DNA of 64,000 bases from JABDEZ01 sp965276955 (GTDB lineage: Bacteria; Bacteroidota; Bacteroidia; Chitinophagales; Chitinophagaceae), in assembly GCA_965276955.1 (NCBI GenBank), contig CBDIBP010000031.1, positions 141,882 to 205,881 on the forward strand. Direction: 5' to 3'. Every line of letters starts with the position of its first letter. Position 1 is the first letter of the stretch. The position numbers were made by a program, and so were the translations under genes. The notes beneath the pieces are model-generated. The model saw only the letters and a program-made list of their open reading frames with translations. It was not told the origin of the DNA and did no database searches. Below are positions 1 through 8,673 of the stretch, piece by piece.

Positions 1-546
1 AAAGTTCCAGCGCAGCACACGCCTCAGCAGCGCGTATACCTGCTGTGGCTCATCCATGTTACTGTAGCAGTTCATCAGGTACAGCGCTATCATGGTGTAG
101 TCTATATCAAATTTATAGGCCGGTATGTACAGCAGCAGGTTATCGGTGCGCGTAGATAGCTGTTTTTTGTAGTCCCGCTCCATCAGCCGCAATGCATGCT
201 CCAGCGGTACCGATGCATTTTTAAAACCCAGGTAGTCGGCCGCATGGTTGTATTTGTAGGCGCCCTCATACAGCCAGCCCATGTAGTAGGTGCTGTCTAT
301 CCGTAAGAATTCTCGTGAGCGGGGCAGTGCGTCTTCACTGTTCACATTTACACTTGCCCGCTTGGCATCTATGCTCATGCGCATCTGCATTTTGGCAGCA
401 GGGTGGGGCGATGCGAACTGGACCAGTTGTTGCCCCTGTTGCTGGCCTTGTTGCTGCTGGTCCTGTGCCACACCTATGCGTGCGCAGAGCAGCATGGCAA
501 TGACGATACTAAAAGTGTAAATTATTTTTTGGAGATACCTGCCCAT
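1..546 (-). CDS. Secreted protein of unknown function (3' end outside window)
   Basis: An open frame of 182 codons runs from an ATG at 546 off the left edge. Its N-terminus (MGRYLQKIIYTF, then a hydrophobic run ending GVAQ) is a clear Sec signal peptide. A Gln-rich linker (about residues 29-42) follows, then a helix-rich region with many Tyr and Leu that may be TPR-like. I do not recognise the family. The start lies 54 bp after the stop of the MoxR ATPase gene on the same strand, so the two may be co-transcribed. The C-terminus is not visible, so a T9SS tail or other domain cannot be excluded. Confidence 0.7.
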   Translation of the reverse strand, partial: MGRYLQKIIYTFSIVIAMLLCARIGVAQDQQQQGQQQGQQLVQFASPHPAAKMQMRMSIDAKRASVNVNSEDALPRSREFLRIDSTYYMGWLYEGAYKYNHAADYLGFKNASVPLEHALRLMERDYKKQLSTRTDNLLLYIPAYKFDIDYTMIALYLMNCYSNMDEPQQVYALLRRVLRWNF

Positions 547-600
547 GTACTTATACAGCAATGCTTTTATATTATTGGTGTGTGTGCTACCACAATAATG

Positions 601-1593
601 TTATGCATACAGCTTCAGCCGTGCCAGGCGTTCTGTTTCTTTATTAATGATACTATCCAGCGCCTTTTGCCTGCCCTCTTTATTGCGATATATAAGCCTG
701 TGGTCTATTACGCCACGCGCTATATCTTTCACATCATCTTCTATTACAAACGTGCGGCCCTTTACCAGTGCATACGCACGAAGGCACTTTAAGAATGCTA
801 TACCACTACGGGTAGATGCACCAAGTGCTATATCAGGATGGGTACGTGTATTGCGCACTATATGGGTCACGCTGCGTACTATCTCTTCATGTATGAACAC
901 CTGCGCAGCCTGCTCCTGCAGGTTCAGTATATCGCCCATGCTCAGCACCTGTTCCAGCTCTACCAGGTTTTGTGCTATGTGCAGGTATTCTTTATAAATA
1001 TTCATCTCCGTTTCTTCATTTACATAGCCGAAGATGATCTTCATATAAAAGCGGTCCAGTTGGGCTGCAGGTAATGGATAGGTACCTTCCATCTCTACAG
1101 GATTTTGGGTAGCGATGGTAAAGAATAGCCGTTCCAGTTTCAGCGTAGTATCACCTGCGGTTATCTGGCTCTCGGCCATAGCCTCCAGCAATGCGCTCTG
1201 CACTTTGGGCGAGGCGCGATTTATTTCATCGGCAAGCAGTATGTTACAAAAAAGCGGGCCTTTTTTAAACACAAATTCTTTGGTGTTGTCATCAAAGATG
1301 TGCGTACCTATCAGGTCCATAGGCAGCAGATCGGGCGTGAATTGTATGCGTTTGAAGATAACATGCTGCTCTTCCCGGGCACCGCTGATGCATTGCGCCA
1401 GCGTGCGTGCCAGTACTGTTTTCCCGGTACCAGGATTATCTTCCATAAGTATATGGCCACCGGCAAGTAAACATGTAATTACGACCTCTACCTGGTCGCG
1501 TTTGCCACGTATCACCTTCTCTATCTGGTCTATGAGTTGTTGTATGGCCGTTGTTGAATTGAAAACTTCCTGTGCCTGTATCTCGTCCATCAT
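601..1593 (-). CDS. MoxR family AAA+ ATPase
   Basis: A 330-aa protein of the MoxR/RavA-like AAA+ group, thought to act as chaperones in assembly or metal loading of partner complexes. Walker A is seen at about residues 52-59 (NPGTGKT), Walker B with its sensor context at about 118-135 (LLADEINRASPKVQSALLEA), and a conserved ATQNPVEMEGTYPLPAAQ stretch near 155-175. The C-terminal helical lid contains the TRSGIAFLKC region. Length is normal. MoxR genes usually sit beside DUF58 and von Willebrand A genes; here the downstream neighbour is instead a secreted protein running off the edge. The family call is firm; the substrate is unknown. The start could be either of two adjacent Met codons. Confidence 0.93.
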   Translation of the reverse strand: MMDEIQAQEVFNSTTAIQQLIDQIEKVIRGKRDQVEVVITCLLAGGHILMEDNPGTGKTVLARTLAQCISGAREEQHVIFKRIQFTPDLLPMDLIGTHIFDDNTKEFVFKKGPLFCNILLADEINRASPKVQSALLEAMAESQITAGDTTLKLERLFFTIATQNPVEMEGTYPLPAAQLDRFYMKIIFGYVNEETEMNIYKEYLHIAQNLVELEQVLSMGDILNLQEQAAQVFIHEEIVRSVTHIVRNTRTHPDIALGASTRSGIAFLKCLRAYALVKGRTFVIEDDVKDIARGVIDHRLIYRNKEGRQKALDSIINKETERLARLKLYA

Positions 1594-1695
1594 ACAATAT
1601 TTCCTTTATACAATTTTACACATTTATATAATGGCAAAATAAAGGGCCGTGGTAATTTTTTGTGAAAAGATGGCTCAGCAAGGTTTGCAGCCTCA

Positions 1696-2238
1696 TTAAT
1701 TTTTGGTAGTAAGTGTCTTTCTCACCTTTATTACTTCATTCATCATGAAAATAAAAGGGATAGCTATAAGGATGGCTGGCAGGTATTGATAGCCCCAGTC
1801 GTTCTCTACAGTACTATTGAGTGCGCTATGTATAAGTTCTGTAGTAATGATGATACCGGTAAAAAGCACCAGCAGTTTAGATATGCCTGTCACCCGTGCA
1901 AGGCTGTTATAATAAGCTATTTTTCTGCCTACTTTGAATTTTTTGCCCGGCTTTTTCATATAGTTCTCTATGTAGCTAATGAGCATGTACAATGCCACAC
2001 CTATAGCAGGCACCATAAAAACTATGTTCTTGCTCATATACTTACCGGGTATACCATTTATAAGATGTGTAGGTATATCGAACGGCATTTGTAGGTAGCC
2101 AACAATTGTTATAAGACAAAACAATATTATCAGCAGTGTACATGCACGACCGATAAATTTCTCTGCGCTAAGTTGTTCGTACTTTGATATGTTATGCGAG
2201 CCCAAAAAATAAGGGTTTATATTTTCGTTAATTTTCAA
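1696..2238 (-). CDS. Four-helix membrane protein, DUF1648-like
   Basis: A 180-aa protein with about four predicted membrane segments (near residues 30-50, 75-93, 122-140 and 150-167). Between the first two lies MPFDIPTHLINGIPGKYMSK, which resembles the loop of DUF1648/SdpI-type proteins (P-x-IP-x-H followed by a G-x-SK turn). That resemblance is my only functional clue. The C-terminus is short and basic. A 156-bp AT-rich gap containing a long inverted repeat separates it from the upstream porX gene, so it probably has its own promoter. No enzymatic motif is visible. Confidence 0.6.
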   Translation of the reverse strand: MKINENINPYFLGSHNISKYEQLSAEKFIGRACTLLIILFCLITIVGYLQMPFDIPTHLINGIPGKYMSKNIVFMVPAIGVALYMLISYIENYMKKPGKKFKVGRKIAYYNSLARVTGISKLLVLFTGIIITTELIHSALNSTVENDWGYQYLPAILIAIPFIFMMNEVIKVRKTLTTKN

Positions 2239-2318
2239 TTAAGTAAATATAAAACGTTATTGGTGAATTTGTCAAGTAAAACACCATATTCTTTTCCACA
2301 TATTACAACCCAAATGTG

Positions 2319-2365
2319 GAAATACTTAATTCAAAAATACCTCATGTGTTTGAATTAAGTATTTC
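2319..2365. repeat. Perfect 17-bp inverted repeat, 13-nt loop
   Basis: The arms at 2319-2335 (GAAATACTTAATTCAAA) and 2349-2365 are perfect reverse complements, with a 13-base spacer. The element is AT-rich and lies between the 3' end of porX and the 5' end of the DUF1648-like gene. There is no clean U-tract after it on the minus strand, so it is an atypical terminator at best. An operator or an mRNA-stabilising hairpin is equally possible. Confidence 0.75.
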
Positions 2366-2394
2366 TAATACACTGCGTAATCTGTATTACATAG

Positions 2395-3954
2395 CTACTT
2401 GCTTTGCAACCTGATCACCGGGATTATCATTTCCTCCAACGATATGCCGCCGTGCTGAAAAGTATTTCGATAATAATTCACGTAGTAGTTGTAATTATTA
2501 GGGTAACACAGAAAAATATCCCCCTTCGCAAAGATGAAGGTAGAACTCACATTGGGGCGTGGTAGCCCTGCCAGCTTAGGATCGCGAAAGGCAAGTACAT
2601 CCTTCTCTTCGTACTGCAAATTGCGGCCGTGTTTGTAGCGCAGGTTGGTAGTTGTTTGCCTGTCTCCTACACACTTACTTGGCGTTTTTACCCTTTGGGT
2701 ACCATGGTCTGTCGTCAGTATTATCTGTATGTTCTTATCAGCAATTTTTTTCAATGCCCTGTACAGCGGCGAATGCTCGAACCAGCTTACGGTCAGCGAG
2801 CGGTAAGATATCTCATCGCTTGCCAGCTCTTTCAATACTTCCATTTCGGTACGCGCATGAGACAGCATATCCACAAAATTGTAAACGATAACGGTGAGGT
2901 CGTTGGATAGATAATTATGGATATTATCCTCCATATTCTTACCATTCTCGTTATTAGTGATCTTTAAATACTGGGTCTTTAAATGGTCCAGTTTCAACTG
3001 CTTCAGCTGGTACCTTAAAAATATTTCTTCAGACAGGTTCTTGCCGCCTTCCTCATCATCATTTTTCCATTCGTTGGGGAACTTTGCTTCTATATCTATC
3101 GGCATCATACCGGCAAACAGTGCGTTACGTGCATATTGCGTAGCCGTAGGCAGTATACTGTAGAACATGTCTTCTTCTACTACCCTGAATGCATCGTTAA
3201 TAATAGGCTGCAGCACCTTCCACTGGTCAAAACGAAGGTTATCTATCACTACAAGAAAGGTAGGCTTCCCCTGCTCCAGGTAGGGCGCTACTTTCTTCTT
3301 AAATACCCGGTGCGAGAACAGTGGGCCTTCCTGGCTGTCCTTACCTATCCAGTTGCTATAGTTTTTTGAAACATATTTAAAGAACTCGGTATTAGCCTCT
3401 GTTTTTTGGCTCTGGAAAACTTCCATCATTTCTTCACTGTCACTCTTGCCCATTTCAAGCTCCCAGTATACCAGCCGCTTGTATAACTCTTTCCATTCTT
3501 CGTGGTTAGGATTATCATTCAGCGCCATGAACAGGTTGCGGAAATCCTGCTGGTAGGCTATCGTTGTCTTTTCCGATACCAGCCGCTTGCCATCCATTAT
3601 CTTCTTTAGCGATAGTAATACCTGGTTGGGGTTCACCGGTTTTATCAGGTAGTCAGTTATCTGTGCGCCTATGGCGTCTTCCATTATATCTTCAGCCTCA
3701 TTCTTGGTCACCATTACCACAGGCATCTGCGGCAGCATTTCTTTTATTTTGCTCAGCGTTTCCAACCCTGTAAGGCCGGGCATACTTTCGTCCAGCAGTA
3801 CTACATCTATGTTCTTTTCCTTCAGCAGCTCCAGCGCGTCATAGCCATTGGTAAGCGGGGTTACCTCGTATCCTTTATTTTTCAGAAAAAGGATCTGCGA
3901 CTTTAAAGAATCTATCTCGTCGTCTACCCATAGTATTTCGCCTTGTGTGCTCAT
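2395..3954 (-). CDS. porX: T9SS response regulator/PglZ-type phosphatase PorX
   Basis: A 519-aa bifunctional protein. Residues 1-125 form a CheY-like receiver (WVDDE acidic pair near residue 10, phospho-acceptor Asp in VVLLDESMPG near 55, TK near 83, KP near 105). The remainder is a PglZ/alkaline-phosphatase-superfamily domain with LVVIDNLRFDQW near 225-235, LPTATQYARNALF near 265, and TTDHGTQ near 415. This architecture is that of PorX, which with the kinase PorY controls type IX secretion in Porphyromonas and relatives. porY is not in the window. PorX is not known to act as a classical promoter-binding regulator. Length is typical. The gene is divergent from the GNAT gene with a 154-bp shared upstream region. 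Confidence 0.95.
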   Translation of the reverse strand: MSTQGEILWVDDEIDSLKSQILFLKNKGYEVTPLTNGYDALELLKEKNIDVVLLDESMPGLTGLETLSKIKEMLPQMPVVMVTKNEAEDIMEDAIGAQITDYLIKPVNPNQVLLSLKKIMDGKRLVSEKTTIAYQQDFRNLFMALNDNPNHEEWKELYKRLVYWELEMGKSDSEEMMEVFQSQKTEANTEFFKYVSKNYSNWIGKDSQEGPLFSHRVFKKKVAPYLEQGKPTFLVVIDNLRFDQWKVLQPIINDAFRVVEEDMFYSILPTATQYARNALFAGMMPIDIEAKFPNEWKNDDEEGGKNLSEEIFLRYQLKQLKLDHLKTQYLKITNNENGKNMEDNIHNYLSNDLTVIVYNFVDMLSHARTEMEVLKELASDEISYRSLTVSWFEHSPLYRALKKIADKNIQIILTTDHGTQRVKTPSKCVGDRQTTTNLRYKHGRNLQYEEKDVLAFRDPKLAGLPRPNVSSTFIFAKGDIFLCYPNNYNYYVNYYRNTFQHGGISLEEMIIPVIRLQSK

Positions 3955-4108
3955 AGTTGCTGCTGTGTGTTATAAGTGATCAATGATGTGCTGCCAATAA
4001 ATTTACATTACTATTTTTTCCTGCTCACTGCTTTTAACGCAAATTTGGCGGTTACAATTGTTGCAATAACGTTGGTTTGCTGTTAGTATTGCATGTCAAA
4101 TAAATATT

Positions 4109-4561
4109 ATGCCCCCAATAACAGTTCGCAAAGCTATAAAAGAAGATTGCCCCCGCATGCTGGAGCTGATACACGAACTTGCCATGTTCGAAAAAGCGCC
4201 ACACGAGGTAACGGTGACCCAGGCCCATTTTGAAGAAAGCGGCTTCGGAGCGAACCCGGTATGGTGGGCGTTTGTGGCTGAAGAGGCGGGGAGTGTTATA
4301 GGTTTTGCGCTATACTATATACGATACAGCACCTGGAAGGGCCAGCGTATGTACCTGGAGGATATACTGGTGACAGAAGGCCATAGAAGCCGGGGGGCTG
4401 GCAGGCTGCTTATGGATGCACTACAGGAAGAAGCCCGCATTAAAAAGCTGGCCGGCATTACCTGGCAGGTACTCGACTGGAACGAACCTGCTATACAATT
4501 TTATAAAAAGTACACAGACAGATTTGATGGCGAATGGGTGAATGTGAGCATGGATGTATAG
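4109..4561 (+). CDS. GNAT N-acetyltransferase, diamine/thialysine acetyltransferase-like
   Basis: A 150-aa GNAT-fold enzyme that transfers acetyl from acetyl-CoA to an amine. The acetyl-CoA loop is seen near residue 93 (GHRSRGAGRLL, matching the R/Q-x-x-G-x-G/A pattern). The N-terminal MLELIHELAMFEKAPHEV and the C-terminal VLDWNEPAIQFYKKY are characteristic of the spermidine/thialysine acetyltransferase (SSAT) subgroup. The substrate is inferred from the subgroup only. It is divergent from porX, and its stop is 4 bp from the end of the convergent T9SS cargo gene. Confidence 0.88.
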   Translation: MPPITVRKAIKEDCPRMLELIHELAMFEKAPHEVTVTQAHFEESGFGANPVWWAFVAEEAGSVIGFALYYIRYSTWKGQRMYLEDILVTEGHRSRGAGRLLMDALQEEARIKKLAGITWQVLDWNEPAIQFYKKYTDRFDGEWVNVSMDV

Positions 4562-4565
4562 AACA

Positions 4566-6725
4566 TCAATGGTCCATCTTTACTAATTTTTCGGTCTTCA
4601 TCACCCGGCCATCCATCTCTGTAATTTTAACCATATAGATGCCTGCGGCTAATGTGCTGATGTCTACCTGCTTCACCTTTTGCAGATGCATCAGGCATCG
4701 CCCCGCTATATCTATTATATCCGCACATACAGGCATTGAAGCATCAATATAAAGAATTGAGTTGGCTGGATTAGGATACAGAAGTAATGGAACGTTTCCA
4801 TTTAAATTTTTTAATCCAAGCCATGTAAAATTAAATGGGGCAGCGCTATCAACGCAACCATTATTGTTGGTCACTACAACATAATAGGTGCCATTTTGGT
4901 TAACTAATAAAGAATCACTGTTACCCTGGCTTACAGCAATTCCATTTAGGTACCATTGATAAGAAGCAAAAGAATCGGCAGTAACTAAATAATTACCGCT
5001 AACACTAATATGCACCTGGGTATTTACCACCTGTACATACAAACTATCCGGCGCAGAATAGCAATTGCTATCCTTCACCATCAGGTGATACATACCTGCA
5101 TTCGCTGGTGCTATATTAAATATCACTGGATCCTGAAGTACAGAATTGAACCCTGCCGGCCCCGACCACTTGTATGACCCCATCTGGGTATTAGCCGTTA
5201 ATCGTAGCGTATCACCAGCACAAACAGGGCTATTCGAGAACAGGATAGGCGTTGAAGGCATCGGGATTACGGACACTGTTGTGGTATCAGTATTTTGACA
5301 ACCGCCCACCTGGTTCGACACGACTACATAGGAGGTCGTGACCGGTGGAGCTACCACAGGCGCCGAACAAGTAATGCAGCTTAATGAGCTGACCGAGGCG
5401 CCGCCGGGCAATACGGACCAATTATAGTTTGTACCTCCGTCAGCTGTGAGCGTGAGCGCTGTTCCATTGCAAATAATGGTATCTGGCGTCACTGTGGTAG
5501 AAGGAAGTATGTACAAAGGGATACCATATCTGTTAGGTACCGTCATCCCACTAGTGGTACAGGTAGAGTCTGCTATTGTGATGGTAAGTAATCGGTAGCC
5601 GGTATTACTATTTGTGGGGGTCCAGCTAAAACAGCCTTGCACGGAGTTCGTATTGATCCCTGTATAGGTTATTGTGGACCCTGGCGCGCACAAACTATGG
5701 TCGTCCGCAGCAATAAGCACAGCAGCAGTATTGCTCGACCTTGCCGTAAAGCAAAAATGCATAGCAGTACCAACGCAGTTCTCTATTCTATTGTTCACTA
5801 TGGTTGTAGTAGAGCTATCAAGATGTATACCCGGCGTTACCAGTGAGCAACTTAAAACATGCATCTCCAGGTCGCGCATTGTAGTTCCTATGGCTACATG
5901 GTTCCTATACTCAGTTATCCGCACAGCAATAGAATAATTACCAATTAATTTTGGGGTAAAAGTAAGCTGCCCGGTTATCGGATCTATAACAAAAGTGTTG
6001 TTTGTAGGTAAAGGGTTACTCGTAAGGTTGTAAGTAGGTGTACCTGAAGCGAACGGTATGTTACTTACTTGCCCGCCACAGCCAGCTGTATTATCTTCCG
6101 GCTGTATCATTTCATATCCCAGTGAATCCCCATCCATATCTACTGTGCCACTATTGTAGGAAACAGGTTCATTGATACACATATAAGGTTCTGGATCGAT
6201 AGTATATTGGGCAGAACTATTGCCTTGCGCTAATACGTTATTTAAGGTTGCTTGGGAATAAAGTCCAGTAGAGGCAGAATTAAGAAGATTATTGGCGCTA
6301 TTTCTGGAAGATATATGTGTAGCAAATGTCCATTTAGAACATTTATATGGTATAGTGAAGTCACCTTCATACCACCATTCCTCAAATCCAGGCAGCGTTC
6401 CACCTGCTGAAGTACAAATAGTAAAGAACCCCGGACATGTAGATGCTATTGGCGTTCCGTTCAGCCTATTACCATTGATATTGGCAGTTCGGGTAAGTGT
6501 TATACTAAAAGCAGTTGGGTTGCAATCATTAGTAATGCACATGGTAACGTTCGCATCGGCGATTACACCAGCGCAATCCCGGTACAGCTTATATGTAAAA
6601 TGATATGTAGAGTCACTCGTCCACGTGTATACAAGTTCCGCTCCTGCCCCGTGGCTGGCATAACTGCTGCTGTTACAAAATGTAAGTAGGATCAGAATTA
6701 TTAGGGTCCACAGCTTTATTTTCAT
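4566..6725 (-). CDS. T9SS-sorted secreted protein with PKD/Ig-like repeats
   Basis: A 719-aa surface or secreted protein. A signal peptide is followed by an N-terminal module beginning SHGAGAELVYTW with FTYKLYRDCAG, seen in gliding-associated Bacteroidota proteins. About five beta-sandwich-like segments follow, with paired Cys and TVTP/TTTVSV strands, and two Ig-like segments around residues 395-565 (for example MPSTPILFSNSPVCAGDTL). The last 80 residues are a type A T9SS sorting domain (LLLYPNPANSILYIDAS to VKITEMDG...TEKLVK). It is therefore exported by the T9SS and probably acts as an adhesin or extracellular structural protein; no catalytic motif is visible. It is convergent with the GNAT gene. 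Confidence 0.88.
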   Translation of the reverse strand: MKIKLWTLIILILLTFCNSSSYASHGAGAELVYTWTSDSTYHFTYKLYRDCAGVIADANVTMCITNDCNPTAFSITLTRTANINGNRLNGTPIASTCPGFFTICTSAGGTLPGFEEWWYEGDFTIPYKCSKWTFATHISSRNSANNLLNSASTGLYSQATLNNVLAQGNSSAQYTIDPEPYMCINEPVSYNSGTVDMDGDSLGYEMIQPEDNTAGCGGQVSNIPFASGTPTYNLTSNPLPTNNTFVIDPITGQLTFTPKLIGNYSIAVRITEYRNHVAIGTTMRDLEMHVLSCSLVTPGIHLDSSTTTIVNNRIENCVGTAMHFCFTARSSNTAAVLIAADDHSLCAPGSTITYTGINTNSVQGCFSWTPTNSNTGYRLLTITIADSTCTTSGMTVPNRYGIPLYILPSTTVTPDTIICNGTALTLTADGGTNYNWSVLPGGASVSSLSCITCSAPVVAPPVTTSYVVVSNQVGGCQNTDTTTVSVIPMPSTPILFSNSPVCAGDTLRLTANTQMGSYKWSGPAGFNSVLQDPVIFNIAPANAGMYHLMVKDSNCYSAPDSLYVQVVNTQVHISVSGNYLVTADSFASYQWYLNGIAVSQGNSDSLLVNQNGTYYVVVTNNNGCVDSAAPFNFTWLGLKNLNGNVPLLLYPNPANSILYIDASMPVCADIIDIAGRCLMHLQKVKQVDISTLAAGIYMVKITEMDGRVMKTEKLVKMDH

Positions 6726-6823
6726 AGGGTTAGGTTTATCTCAAAAGTAGAATAAATTACCTAATAAACTATGTATAGCTATTATAAGCGGTGGAAAAAA
6801 AAATTCTAAATTGCCGATAAGAA

Positions 6824-7681
6824 CTAAAACCGCATGAAGCCTCTTTTCAAATACCCCGGGCAGCGGTACACTTTAAGCTGGAAGGAAAAATTTACCACGA
6901 ACACCAGGTATTGGTCCTTGCTCGATGCATTGCCGCGTTGTTTGCCTGCGGTACCCAGCGCACTATTAGTGTTCACCTCCAGCGAGCGGTCTTGCAGGTA
7001 ATATGCAGGATTAGGATATCCTGGAGGGCCTTTAGCAAATTTATCTGCCCCTACATAAGTGTCGTGTACATCATCCAGGTAGCCGGTAGTGGTCAACCTG
7101 TCCGATATTTCTGCCCCCAGGTTTATGCCAGGTCTCAGCCAGTATTTTACACCTACCCCTACCGGGAAGCACATAGCAATATCGCCGTACTTGTTGCCGC
7201 TATACCCCGCAAACTGCCCCTCGGTACCCTGTGGTCGGAGGTAGTATTTAGTGCCATTGTAGTACGTATACGGGTTGTAATAGAAGGCACCTATACCACC
7301 GGTAAGATATGGGGTGAACCGACTGTCGTCTTCGCCCGTCGCAAAATGGAAAAAATTGAACTCAGCCTGTATCAGCCCTTCTACTATATTGCTCTTAAAG
7401 TTCAGGTTGCGCTCCAGCTGGTATGGATTATTCGAGTATTTATCATCGTAGCCTACAGAGGTATATCCCACAGAACCTCTCAGCGATATATAGGGATTCA
7501 TAGGCAGGCGCACATACGCCATGGCAGCAGGTTTTATTTCTCTAAATCCGTAGTTGGTATTAAGGTCGCCAAAATACTGGCAGCCTCCAAAAGAAATGCC
7601 ATACTCTGTACCCGAAAAAAATGTTTGCGCCCGGGCTGTGAACACGCCCAGTAAAAGTACCACCAGTATTATTCTGCGCAT
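6824..7681 (-). CDS. PorG-like (DUF6089) outer-membrane beta-barrel protein
   Basis: A 285-aa outer-membrane protein. I start it at the ATG at 7681 because it gives a compact signal peptide (MRRIILVVLLLGVFTARAQ); an upstream ATG at 7705 would add eight residues. The mature part begins YGISFGGCQYFGDLN and continues with alternating amphipathic strands, matching DUF6089 proteins, which include PorG of the type IX secretion machinery. Many Bacteroidota keep this gene beside nadK, uppS and bamA; here nadK is immediately upstream on the same strand (about 60 bp away) and a POTRA/barrel gene lies beyond it. The PorG role is inferred from family and context. Confidence 0.83.
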   Translation of the reverse strand: MRRIILVVLLLGVFTARAQTFFSGTEYGISFGGCQYFGDLNTNYGFREIKPAAMAYVRLPMNPYISLRGSVGYTSVGYDDKYSNNPYQLERNLNFKSNIVEGLIQAEFNFFHFATGEDDSRFTPYLTGGIGAFYYNPYTYYNGTKYYLRPQGTEGQFAGYSGNKYGDIAMCFPVGVGVKYWLRPGINLGAEISDRLTTTGYLDDVHDTYVGADKFAKGPPGYPNPAYYLQDRSLEVNTNSALGTAGKQRGNASSKDQYLVFVVNFSFQLKVYRCPGYLKRGFMRF

Positions 7682-7741
7682 AGCGACCACCATAGATAAA
7701 TACAACTGTAAATTAACTTTTTTATTGTTCCCTGCGCTTCA

Positions 7742-8620
7742 TTAATTCCTTTTGTCAATGCCCCAGTATAGTTTCTGGCGTATCGTTTTCAGGAAATTAT
7801 GCTCATCTGGCCGCACCAGCGATACCGTAAAATTTTCCCTTTTCACCGCTATCTGCACCGAGCTTTTTATGGTTTCAGTACGGGCATCCAGCGTGCATAA
7901 AAATTGTTCCGTACGCCCCTCTACTTCAAAGGATATCACATTATCATCAGGTACCACTATCGACCGGGTATTCAGGTTGTGCGGCGATACAGGGGTTATT
8001 ACGAAGCTCGATGTTTGCGGGAATACTACTGGCCCGCCACAGCTAAGCGAATAACCTGTAGACCCCGTAGGCGTAGCTACTATAAGCCCATCGGCCCAGT
8101 ACGTATTCAAAAATTCACCATTCAGGTAAGTATGTATCTTTATCATACTTGATGTGTCGTTGCGATGAATTGTAAATTCATTTAGCGCGAACGGTGAGCC
8201 ATCGAACAGTGGCACACTGGAATCCAGGTGCAGCAGCGTACGTTTTTCAATAGTATATGAGCCACGTACCAATGATAATATAGCTTCATCTACTTCCTCT
8301 TCAGGTATGGCAGCTAAAAAACCCAGCCTTCCCAGGTTTATGCCTATGAGCGGGATGTTGGAACTGCCCACAAAGCATACTGTATCCAGCAGCGTACCAT
8401 CGCCACCCAAACTGAACAACATGTCGGTAGTGGGCGGTAGGTCTTTTTTGCTGGTAAAGAATTGCGGCTGTATATCAAATTGTACATGCGCCTGCAGCCT
8501 TTCATAAAAATCTTTATAAAAGACCATCTGCAACCGCTGTTGCTTCAGCTTATCAATAATATGTAAGAGTACAGGCAGGTCCTGTACATCGAACGTTCTG
8601 TTATAAAGCGCTACAAGCAT
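7742..8620 (-). CDS. nadK: NAD kinase
   Basis: A 292-aa ATP-NAD kinase that phosphorylates NAD to NADP in the cytoplasm. The diagnostic GGDGTLL motif is at residues 72-78, NLGRLGFLA at 95-103, and the NAD-binding TPTGSTGYS at 183-191, followed by a conserved GGP and VSPHNLNTRS near 215. Length and motif spacing are normal. It precedes the PorG-like gene on the same strand, a neighbourhood common in this phylum. Confidence 0.97.
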   Translation of the reverse strand: MLVALYNRTFDVQDLPVLLHIIDKLKQQRLQMVFYKDFYERLQAHVQFDIQPQFFTSKKDLPPTTDMLFSLGGDGTLLDTVCFVGSSNIPLIGINLGRLGFLAAIPEEEVDEAILSLVRGSYTIEKRTLLHLDSSVPLFDGSPFALNEFTIHRNDTSSMIKIHTYLNGEFLNTYWADGLIVATPTGSTGYSLSCGGPVVFPQTSSFVITPVSPHNLNTRSIVVPDDNVISFEVEGRTEQFLCTLDARTETIKSSVQIAVKRENFTVSLVRPDEHNFLKTIRQKLYWGIDKRN

Positions 8621-8673
8621 AAAATGTTAGGTGGCAGGCACAAAAGGAACCTGTGGAATATTATGGTTAAAAG

